From Saprolegnia diclina VS20 (lineage: Eukaryota; Oomycota; Saprolegniomycetes; Saprolegniales; Saprolegniaceae): a DNA stretch of 64,000 nt. Location: assembly GCF_000281045.1 (NCBI RefSeq), contig NW_008246099.1:410979-474978 (forward strand). The letters run 5' to 3'. The translations under genes were made by a program, and so were the position numbers. A model generated the notes under the pieces. The model did not search any database, was not told the origin of the DNA, and saw nothing but the letters and a program-made list of their open reading frames with translations. Shown here in pieces: positions 56,285-64,000 of this stretch (positions are counted from its first letter, which is position 1; every line of letters begins with the position of its first letter).

Positions 56285-56299
56285 GGCGGATTATCCGCC
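56285..56299. terminator. Hairpin between convergent FTHFS and proteasome beta-5
   Basis: GGCGGA, a 3-nt TTA loop, then TCCGCC form a perfect 6-bp stem in the 167-bp gap between two convergent stop codons. A role in transcript 3' ends is inference; eukaryotic termination does not usually depend on such hairpins. Confidence 0.35.
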
Positions 56300-56408
56300 T
56301 TTAGGTCTGGGAGGGTTTAAGCAAAAAAATACCAAGATTCAAGCATGGGGGTCGTATTATGCATTAGTACTGCACTTCATTGCGCAGGACACGTGTCGCT
56401 GCCATGAC

Positions 56409-57242
56409 TTAGTTGCGGCCACCGAAGCGCTCGTGCAACTCGGCAACATCAATGTCGTGGACCTTCTGGTAGCCGTCCGGCTTGAACAAGTAGACACGGC
56501 AAAGACCGCCACTGTACGAGTCGCGGTACGTGGCTTGGTAGATTGCGTTGAGACCGAGCTCAATTGCTTCGTCGTCTTCCAAGTCCCACCGGTAATGCGT
56601 GTCCAAGACACCGTACGCGTACGTGCTACCCGAGCCGACAGAGAACTTCGGCTTCTTCGCACTCGCACGCATGCGAGACCCTTCGTCATCGACGTAGTAG
56701 AGCGTCGGCTGGCCGTCGTCATAGCCCATCATCATCATACCAAGCGAGAGGCCGTACGACTTGTAGTAGTTGCACGTGTTGGCAATGAGCTTGCTTGCGG
56801 CGCGAATCGAGATGCGGTGGCGGTTGCGCAACTCATACATGCGGCACTGCACGGCGAGGTTACGCTGCCAGTACTGACAGTCGGCGGCGCCACCGGCAAT
56901 CGTCGCAAGCATGTATGGAGTGATCTCGTTGATCTTGTCGACGGACTGCGACGCGATGAACGGTCCTTGTGTCGAGCGCGAGTCGACGGCTGCGAGGATG
57001 CCACCCTTGAAGCAGAAGGCCAGCGTCGTCGTGCCTTTGTCGAACTTGAGCGTCTGGTCATTGTCTTCGTGGTACTTGATCTTGAGGTTCGTGCGGCAGT
57101 AGAGCGCCGGGTCAGCCACAGGCGGCAGCATGAAGCTGTTCATGCTACCCATGCCCTCAACCATGGAGCCGCTGGCGTCTTCACCCAGCATCTCGTCGTG
57201 GCGGGACTTCTTCAGGAAGGGTAGCGCGACCGAGTTCATCAT
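56409..57242 (-). CDS. PSMB5: 20S proteasome catalytic subunit beta-5
   Basis: Intronless, 277 aa, similar to animal beta-5 precursors. An N-terminal propeptide (~70 residues) ends at the processing site KG/TTTLAF, which exposes the catalytic Thr. The mature chain then shows GGILAAVDSRST, IAGGAADCQYWQR with the typical Cys, and SVGSGSTYAYGVLD. Beta-5 supplies the chymotrypsin-like activity of the 20S core. Two adjacent ATGs open the frame; either gives the same mature protein. It is convergent with FTHFS and divergent from PEX12. Confidence 0.96.
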   Translation of the reverse strand: MMNSVALPFLKKSRHDEMLGEDASGSMVEGMGSMNSFMLPPVADPALYCRTNLKIKYHEDNDQTLKFDKGTTTLAFCFKGGILAAVDSRSTQGPFIASQSVDKINEITPYMLATIAGGAADCQYWQRNLAVQCRMYELRNRHRISIRAASKLIANTCNYYKSYGLSLGMMMMGYDDGQPTLYYVDDEGSRMRASAKKPKFSVGSGSTYAYGVLDTHYRWDLEDDEAIELGLNAIYQATYRDSYSGGLCRVYLFKPDGYQKVHDIDVAELHERFGGRN

Positions 57243-57856
57243 ATCTTTCTTCGGCCCGAAGCGGTTCGACTTGTCCGCACCGCAGAGTCAAAGGGGGGCT
57301 GTACGGCACGTACGGTGTACGCTGTACGACAAAGTACGTTCAACGTACACGCATTCGATTGGCCGAAATCCATGGAACGAGCGACTTCGCGATCTTCTGT
57401 CGACACGCACTTCACCGATGCTGGAGGCCCGCGAAGGCACCATGCTACGCTGGGAGCAGCGACAAACGTCCTAGAAAGCGCATAATGCAGCGGGCTTGAA
57501 CAACGGAGCAGACCCGGAGCCGGTTCACGGCATGCACACCCACACCAACCCGGGCTCAATTATCCGGATGCGTGAGCTGTCCCTTTCGCAAATCTCCCCG
57601 CTGTCCTCATGGCGATGCAGTGCCGAGAGCTAGTGCCGAGTGAGGTTGCTGCTGCATTTGGCGACAAAATCTATACTGGTGTGTTGGAGATAGTTGTGCT
57701 TGGGGGCGTGGCCTCAAGCGATTTCGGTTACTATGTTATTCTCCAAATGCTGGACAGTTTAACTTGGTTTAACCCTCTGGGCTGACCGTATTAATAATTT
57801 TATTAATAATTCTGTTTTGATTGTTTACCCATCCGATTTCGAAACGAACAAAATAT
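57243..57856. other. Intergenic region proteasome beta-5 / PEX12
   Basis: 614 bp with no supported gene. Around 57300-57350 there are many GTAC-containing words (GTACG, GTACA). An ATTGG motif at about 57357 could serve as a CCAAT box for beta-5. The last 80 bp before PEX12 are AT-rich. Confidence 0.4.
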
Positions 57857-59157
57857 ATGACGCTCTTCCTCGCGAACGAGAGCGTCGCGGGTGATGAGGC
57901 GCTACCGTCGACCTTCGAGCTCATCATGCAAGACCGCATGGCCGGCGGCTTCAAGCCCGCGGCACAGTACCTCGTCAACGTCCTCTGCGACACGTACCCG
58001 CACCTCGCGTCCTCGGCGCCCGTCAAGCACTTTCACGAGTCGTACGCGCTCTTGAAGCTTCTCGTGGAGCGCTATTGCCTCGCACACTACGACAGCCTTC
58101 TCTCGGAACGGTTCTATGGTGTTAAGCGTGTTGCGCTTGATGGACCGCTCACGGAGCGCGGCCGTCACCTTGGGCTTCTCTACGACATTGGCGTGCCGTA
58201 CGTCAAGGCCAAGCTCGACACCTACTATCACAGCCTGTTAGCCACGAATCTTGGCCATCGCGGCGACGGTGAAAGTGATACGGACGGAGATTATGTGCCT
58301 GTTCCTGCCGAGCTCTTGTCCCCGCCGTCCAAGATGGAGCGCTTCTGGCGACAGTGGACGACGCTTCGGATGTGGGGCCAGCTCAAGAGGGCGTTTGTCG
58401 ATGTCTACCCGACGGCTCATTTTACCTACGAAGGCTCATTTCTTCTATATCAGGTACATGCACGGCTCGTCGCTCCCTCGGTCACTCATGTTATAGTGGA
58501 TGTACCTCTTCGGATACACCCGCCACTTTACGCCATTTCTGCGCGCGATGAAGGTCGTGTTCGCGCGGATTACGCCCCACGACATTGTACGTCTCGATTT
58601 GTCAACGCGCCTCGTGTCACGTGCGGACTCTAGTCAACGTTCGACCAGAAGCGGCTCATCCAGCGTGCGCATATTCTCCAGGAGCTTAATGCGCGTCCGA
58701 GTCTCGTGAACGGCCTTCGCAAAATGCTCTACAAAGCGACGTGGATGACACTTGATCACTCGCAGACGATTGTCATCTTCACGATCATCGGCTTCAAGTT
58801 CATCGAGTGGATGTACTCGGACATGAACCCGCGCCCGACGCCGCATGGCCCCAACAACTGCCCGCCGCCTCCACCGCCGTTGCCGCCGCGGCTCAATCTG
58901 AGTGCGATTGCCATGTCGTCCGAAGTAGTCCTCTCATTCTTCTTTCGCACGTTCAAGTCTATATCGCGTAGACCCATCGCTGCGGTTTGTGCCAACGCCC
59001 TCGCACGAACCCTGCCAGCTGCATCTCGGGTTTTGTGTTTTGCTATCCGTGCATTTACGAGTACGTGATCGACCACGGCGAGTGCCCCGTGACGCGCCTT
59101 CCATGCGACGTATCGTCGGTTGTGCGCATATACGAGGATGCAGAGCCGTCGACTTGA
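57857..59157 (+). CDS. PEX12: Peroxin-12, peroxisomal RING E3 subunit
   Basis: Four exons (57857-58453, 58497-58586, 58634-58924, 58972-59157), 387 aa, close to the 359 aa of human PEX12. The N-terminal domain (PSTFELIMQDRMAGGFKPA) and membrane helices are followed by the Pro-rich stretch typical of PEX12 and a degenerate zinc RING (CGLCQRPRT..C..GFVFCYPCIYEYV..HGECPVT) ending in SSVVRIYED. PEX12 works with PEX2 and PEX10 to ubiquitinate the PTS1 receptor PEX5 for recycling. The third intron (58925-58971) is required to bring the RING into frame. The stop lies 10 bp from that of the convergent dynactin-like gene. Confidence 0.92.
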
Positions 59158-59167
59158 TATAAATGTG

Positions 59168-59791
59168 TTAGCGGCTGGCTTCAAGCTGCGAAAGGACTTG
59201 GTCGTATAGCTGAAACTTCTTTGAGATACTCTCCATGACGTCTGCGTAGCGCAGAAGCAATGCCTCGACCTGGGCGTGCCGCGCCAAAACCTGTTGGCCC
59301 AAAATCAAGTTGGATGTTTCTGCGCGCGTTAAGGTTGCATGTGTCGCAGGCGCGATCGCGGGCAGTGCCACGTAGCGCCCAAGCTCCTGGATCATCTGTG
59401 CGTCGGTCGACATCGTCTGGACCATGTCGTGAGACGTCAAGATGATGATCTTGGTAGTCTGCTCGAGGCTCCCCGAGGCAGGTTGTGACTGGAGCTTGAG
59501 CTCTCCGAGGAAGCCTGGCGCCAATAGCTTCTTGTTTTGCTCATCTACAGGCATCATGAGCGATGGATACGAGACTTGGGTCCTGACAGTACATGCGAGG
59601 TGCAAGGGGCCAACGTTGGGCGGGTCGATGCTGTTCTCGACCTGATGGAGTTTTTCAGAAAGCTCATGCAGACGCACGTGCAGTGACGGCACGTTTCCCG
59701 TCCCAGAGACCATGCCTACGGCGCCGTAGAGATCGGCTAGGCGACGTTCGAGCGAGCTCAACTCGGCGTCCATCGTGGCGTCGTCACGCAT
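59168..59791 (-). CDS. Dynactin subunit 3 (p24)-like protein
   Basis: The open frame is 207 aa; if a 48-nt in-frame intron (59592-59545, GTACTG..TGTAG) is removed, 191 aa, nearer the ~186 aa of animal DCTN3. Helical throughout, with the p24-like start (LSSLERRLADLYGAV), ENSIDPPN in the position of the p24 EDLIKYLDPEY segment, and the end SKKFQLYDQVLSQLEA, which resembles SKQFVQWDELLCQLEA of DCTN3. p24 belongs to the dynactin shoulder that links dynein to cargo. Similarity is moderate, so another coiled-coil family remains possible. A second ATG 18 nt downstream is an alternative start. Confidence 0.68.
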   Translation of the reverse strand: MRDDATMDAELSSLERRLADLYGAVGMVSGTGNVPSLHVRLHELSEKLHQVENSIDPPNVGPLHLACTVRTQVSYPSLMMPVDEQNKKLLAPGFLGELKLQSQPASGSLEQTTKIIILTSHDMVQTMSTDAQMIQELGRYVALPAIAPATHATLTRAETSNLILGQQVLARHAQVEALLLRYADVMESISKKFQLYDQVLSQLEASR

Positions 59792-59944
59792 CGTTGACCG
59801 AGTATTTATGTCATTTCAAAGGACCTCTGATGCCGTATACTAGTACAAAGCAAGCGTTTAATAAAGCAATAAATAGCAAGGTGTGCTGCGAAACGACCGT
59901 CGGTTTCGTGCAAAATATTTCCTCGAAAAGTAGTTTTGCTCGCG

Positions 59945-60409
59945 ATGCACGGAACAAAGCGGCCTCCGGCCAAGCTCGTGTACAAGCCGCCGAGCGAGCG
60001 CGGCCTTGTGACGGCCAAGGAAGCGTCCAACATGAACCGCTCAACGAGTGGTATTGCTGGTGCGCTCGACACGCTTGCAGGGCGCATGGACATGCTCGAG
60101 AGAGAGATCAAGGCAGATATGAAGGGCAAGAAAGACTACGAGGACGAGCTCTTTAAGATCAATACGCGCAAAGAGGACATTATGCGGAAGCTCGCTGAGT
60201 GCGAGCGCTGGAACGGCATTTTCCAGAGTAAGATAAAGCCGCTCGAGAACTCATACCTTGCGACTACCGTCGAGATGAGCGAAGAGTATGACCAAGCTAA
60301 GATCAAGCACGCGCAGGGCCTCCAAGTTCTCATCGACAACTTCAACTACCACCCCGAATACAAGCGCTACAACGACGACTTTTCGGCGGTGCCTTTTCGG
60401 CCCAAGTAG
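59945..60409 (+). CDS. Small coiled-coil protein, 154 aa
   Basis: Intronless, ATG start. A basic N-terminus (KRPPAKLVYKPPSERG) is followed by ~90 residues of coiled coil (LEREIKADMKGKKDYEDEL) and an ordered-looking C-terminus (FNYHPEYKRYNDDFSAVPFR). The C-terminal block looks conserved, but I cannot assign a family. Small basic coiled-coil proteins of this kind occur among axonemal and centriolar components; that is a guess. It is divergent from the dynactin-like gene (153 bp) and ends 31 bp from the convergent next gene. Confidence 0.68.
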   Translation: MHGTKRPPAKLVYKPPSERGLVTAKEASNMNRSTSGIAGALDTLAGRMDMLEREIKADMKGKKDYEDELFKINTRKEDIMRKLAECERWNGIFQSKIKPLENSYLATTVEMSEEYDQAKIKHAQGLQVLIDNFNYHPEYKRYNDDFSAVPFRPK

Positions 60410-60440
60410 CATATTGCAAAAAAGAGACATGCCTTCTCGG

Positions 60441-61343
60441 TTAGTGTTTCACCGACTCGCGGAGGCCCTCAATTTCAAGCGCACGCGCATACGGCATGCG
60501 ACGCGACTGCTTCTCGACAACAAGGGACGAGTGTGACGGCACAAGTGCTGGCACCATGGCATTTGCCGTACGAGACTCAACCTCGAGCTGTCCGACACGG
60601 GCCTAGTACAAACAGGAATAATTATATCGGCCATGCGGCTCGGCAGGGAACAGACCTCAAGGTACGCAATACGATCACAAGACAGGCGCAGTGCTTTCTT
60701 GGCATCGGACGTTGCTGCTTCAAGCTCAGCGTCGTGCGCAGCCATTGTTGCCGCTAGACGTGCCTTCAGGGTGTCAATGCTACGTGCTTGTTCCGCCTTG
60801 AACTCATGCAGACGTTCGTTCGACTCTTGTTGGAGGAGCGTGAGTTTTTTGTTCGCTTCTTTTGAGAGTAGCGTCACATCTGCATCGTGTTTTGCACTTG
60901 CATCGTGGAGTGCATGCCGGAGAAGCGCATTGGATACGTGCGCAGCTGTTGTGTCGCGCGTAGCTGCCACCAGCTGCGCTTTGGTGATTTCGAGCTGGTG
61001 CGTCAAAACTCCAAGCTCGTCCACGGCATCTGCAGCTTTGGCCTGGAGGTCGTAGTACGATGTGCACATGCTCACAGTTGGCTTTACAGAAAGCTGCTGG
61101 ATGTTGCCTTTTTGCGCTTGGTCAACCATTTGATTCGAGTCCATGCGCCAGTGGGCCCACTTGCCCCACCTACGCGAAAGGAAGTGTGTGAGACTATCCG
61201 CCATCTCTATTGTTTACATACATGCCACACGCCGGCACGTAATGCACGACATCGTTCTTGGAGCAGAAGAAGCACTTTCCATCCTTAAAGGACGGCAAGA
61301 CAGACGAAATACCGCAGCCGGACGTCGTCTCAGCCTCGACCAT
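60441..61343 (-). CDS. Coiled-coil protein with N-terminal Cys cluster, 265 aa
   Basis: Three exons (61343-61222, 61169-60656, 60602-60441). The N-terminus has a Cys cluster (CGI, then CFFCSKNDVVHYVPACG) that could bind zinc, followed by a coiled coil (LLRHALHDASAKHDADVTLL and further heptads) and a short basic tail. The first exon adds the Cys cluster; the middle exon alone could start at an ATG at 61204, but splicing at 61221/61170 keeps the frame and removes that ATG. Family unknown. The gene starts only 31 bp downstream of the multi-TM gene's stop, on the same strand. Confidence 0.65.
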
Positions 61344-61374
61344 GTGTGTCGATGCTTCCGAGCCGGGGGAAATC

Positions 61375-63018
61375 CTACTTGTTGGAAATGTACAGCGATA
61401 TTGTCTACATAGTTCTCGAGAGCGTACGTGGTGTGTGTGTGTGTCGGAGATTTGACCGCGTTTCGGCTTGCCAAAATATGCGGCTCGAAGCCAGCATTGT
61501 ACTCCGACACGATCTTTTCGAGAAGCGGAAACTCGCGGTTGAGACCGTCCTGCAGCTGTGGATAGAGAAAGCATGTGCGCTGTAAGAAGCCCACAAGCTA
61601 CATATCATACATAGCAAATTTGACTCCCTCGCTTGCATAGGTGGCCTACCTGGCGCCACGCCAAAACGAAGCGACTCACGACTCCGAGGGCAATCATGGC
61701 CGAGGCCGCGAGCAGCGTATACCCCACGCTATGAGCTGAGAAAACGATCCACTCGGCCGACATCACCAGCGACATGACCCACAAAAGCACTACAAAAGAA
61801 ATGCATCCCCGGTGAAAGTACTTGCGATCACGTACATGCGCCGATGCACGGTACGACAGCCAGCATGGTCAGCTAGCATTTAAAACATGTGAGTTGGTGC
61901 GGAACGTTCCGTTATGATGTTGTACGCGGCGTGTGGTCATGACGAGAAAGACGGTGACGCCAGCGCAGTGGCTAAACCACGCCCAGCCAGTCGCTTCGTC
62001 GACAAACTTGAACATGTCGGGGAACGAAGCGAAGCTGCCCAAAGTAAAAGCGCCCCAGAGAAGCACACCCAAGAAGAGCGTCGTCCCATTCATGTCGACT
62101 GTCATTGTGGCCTGGGGACAGGATAATGTCGCTCTCGTTTTGTTAGCCTCGAGAAGTGTTCGGGACACCTACGCCAAGTCTGTTCGAAAATCACTCAAAC
62201 GATGGAAGAATACCGCAAGGCTAATGCGCTCGCTGTTCAGACGTTTCCGAAGCACAAAGCGTTCGCGCGCGTTGTACTCCGAGTAGTACGAGATCGTGTT
62301 GAAAATCCATATCACAGGCGCGCAGTAGAAAAACGAAAGCACGGTTTCGAGCTATGGTGCAAGTTAGTGCGAATCCATGGGGACAAATGTCACCTGGAGC
62401 GTCGACGGTCGCAGAAAAACGGCCACGTAAAAGTAAACGACGGCTGTGGTCCAACTGCCGATAGCAGTGTGTACAAAGCCCAGCGGTGTGACTTTGGGAA
62501 TCGTGTAAAAGGACAGTCCAAAGAGGACAAAAAGGACATCCTGCAACAGCTTTCGTCAGAGAAACGCCCTCTCGCAACGACATCCGTACCCATTGATGCA
62601 AGACGGAGCGCTGAAGCGCGTACATAAGCAAGGTCGAGAGGCCATTGCACATGGCGACCATGAACATGAGGCGCTCGTCAGTCTTGACCAGGTCCTAGGG
62701 CCATTCAATCGTGCATAAGAATTATTGGTCGCTTCCTCCACTCATTACCATCTTGACGAGGATGTGGAGGCCGATCTGCAGCACCACAAGGAAGAGTCGG
62801 GCAGGAATCGTCACTTGCAAGTTCAGCGGGTCGTGCTCGACGCTGTCGCTGATGGCGAAGACGAGGTGGCTAATCGCGGCAGGGATGAGGCCACGCAGCC
62901 AAAGCGCCTTCTGGCGCGAGTGACAGAAGGCCTGGTAGCTCTGCTCGAGGTCGCCGTCCTGGTAACGAAGCGTGTACTTGTTCACGCACACCGTCGTGTG
63001 CTGCATGATGCTGGCCAT
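61375..63018 (-). CDS. Multi-pass membrane protein, 416 aa
   Basis: Nine exons (63018-62749, 62694-62590, 62540-62394, 62351-62214, 62168-61926, 61872-61836, 61789-61650, 61597-61457, 61404-61375) close in frame. After a charged N-terminus (YTLRYQDGDLEQSYQAF) there are about nine hydrophobic segments, such as LFLVVLQIGLHILV, VLFVLFGLSFYTI, TTLFLGVLLWGAFTLGSF and SVGYTLLAASAMIALGVV. A cytosolic tail ends ISNK. The N-terminal pattern recalls membrane regions of some protist nucleotide cyclases, but no cyclase domain is present. Function unknown. The start is the first ATG in frame; an upstream exon in the AT-rich 63.1-kb region cannot be excluded. Confidence 0.66.
61431..61444 (+). repeat. (GT)7 microsatellite in an intron
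   Basis: Seven GT units inside the last intron (61456-61405) of the multi-TM gene. Length changes here could alter an already short 52-nt intron. Confidence 0.8.
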
Positions 63019-64000
63019 CGCCTGCTGCACGATGTCCTCGCTGCAATGCGACCTGGCTGATTACGCCCATCTCCGGATTTCACGGCGTAGAAATAATATT
63101 CATACAATACATACAAAATATTATATATAATATAACTTGAGAAATCAATTCCAGTTCCGGTAGGCCAGCAAGTTTTTTATCTTTTACGAATACAAAAGCT
63201 CCTGAATCAGGTCCTTCAGATCGACTTATTTTAATCTTGTCACACTTTGCCGAGGTATATCTGCCTCATCTAAGGACTAAATTCGGCGAATGGGATTTGA
63301 TCGGTTCGTCAGCTCGTCGGCGTCGGCTCGTAGAATGTCCGCACAGGTCAAGAGGGTTGAGTTGGTACAACTGCGCAAGGAGCTGTTCCGAGTAATTCGC
63401 TATCCCGAATGGAACTTATTGCGCCATTGCAGGTGGCAGTTTGGATTGTATTGCGTGGAAATCGAGAAGGATTACGCACGACACACAAACGAAGACACGC
63501 ATACTGAAAGCGTGAAGCCTCGGTCTCGGGTGTTTCGTCGCGCGGTCGGCGGAACTATCATATGACTGTGAAGCCTCCAAGATTAGGCAAATGAGATGGT
63601 GCGAGTCGCACTTTCTCGGCCTACCCGCTTTTTGCATTGCCTCAAGATTGTCACCCCCAGGCTGAAGGGAAAATGAATATAATTCGTGCGAATGGGCATT
63701 GGACGCAAATTACAGCGTCGCAGGTCGGCGGTCCCGATGTAAAAGCGCATCCATCGTTCGAGTTGATGCGTGTTGTCCAGTCCGTGGGGCAATGGCTCTT
63801 TGAGACGAAAGCAATCGCGACACTCGTGTGCGTGATGGGTGGCCAATTGAAATAGCAGCTCGTGTGACCATTTCTGTCTGCTTCACTGCAATCCCCTCTA
63901 CCCCTCCTTGCCCCGACGGCTTAGGAGCTAGCGTGCGGCAACTATCTCTCTCCAAACTCAACAACTTTTTGCCTTTGTCCCTTTTGGTTGCGGAATATTA
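63019..64000. other. Terminal stretch without a supported gene
   Basis: 982 bp. Positions ~63095-63135 are very AT-rich. A 91-codon ATG frame (63290-63565, plus) and several short minus-strand frames occur, but none matches a family I know or extends by splicing. It may be intergenic or the end of a gene outside the window. Confidence 0.4.

Noticed and set aside
63290-63964. Short frames at the right end as a transposon remnant
   Set aside because: No transposase or reverse-transcriptase motif, terminal repeats or target duplication can be seen.

Overview
This window is nuclear DNA of a eukaryote, most likely an oomycete of the Saprolegnia/Achlya type. That assignment is an inference. It rests on the very compact gene layout, the GC-rich coding sequence, the many introns of about 40-60 nt, flagellar-type genes, and one gene joining a 7-TM receptor-like region to an INPP4-type lipid phosphatase, an architecture known from oomycetes. 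I found no tRNA, rRNA, CRISPR array or intact transposon.

I support 36 protein genes in 64 kb. For every spliced gene I joined exons by hand at GT..AG boundaries, and each model closes in frame. About 120 introns result, nearly all 37-71 nt, commonly starting GTAC and usually ending TAG.

Layout. 1-9.7 kb: WW-domain gene (cut by the left edge), PNO1, a torsin-like ER AAA+ ATPase, a CaMK-type kinase with a myristoylation start, a DHHC palmitoyltransferase with a 5-nt microexon, and proteasome alpha-2. 9.8-25 kb: a 1271-aa orphan, a zinc-finger/uracil phosphoribosyltransferase fusion, an IQ-motif protein, an acidic orphan, a SET-domain protein, a phosphoglycolate-phosphatase-like HAD enzyme, and a Lys-rich repeat protein. 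25-38 kb: an EF-hand protein, a membrane-anchored methyltransferase, CTP synthase, an F-BAR protein, an ankyrin-like protein, a coiled-coil protein, a 977-aa EF-hand protein and EMC4. 38-47 kb: 7-TM/INPP4 phosphatase, biotin-pathway AONS (BioF), a 79-aa membrane protein, and an eIF2-alpha-kinase-like protein. 47-64 kb: a SAM-domain protein, two coiled-coil/IQ proteins of flagellar type, mitochondrial-type formate-tetrahydrofolate ligase, proteasome beta-5, PEX12, a dynactin-p24-like protein, two coiled-coil proteins and a multi-TM protein. The last ~1 kb holds no gene I can support.

The genes are mainly housekeeping (ribosome assembly, proteasome, pyrimidines, one-carbon metabolism, peroxisome, ER) mixed with signalling and flagellar-type genes; there is no operon-like functional cluster. 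Convergent neighbours often end within 10-80 bp of each other, and one pair overlaps by 20 bp. Several divergent pairs share promoters of about 80-200 bp. The most notable items are the microexon carrying the DHHC catalytic cysteine, the 7-TM/INPP4 fusion, the zinc-finger/UPRT fusion, the peroxisomal-type C-terminus on AONS, and a perfect 28-bp palindrome.
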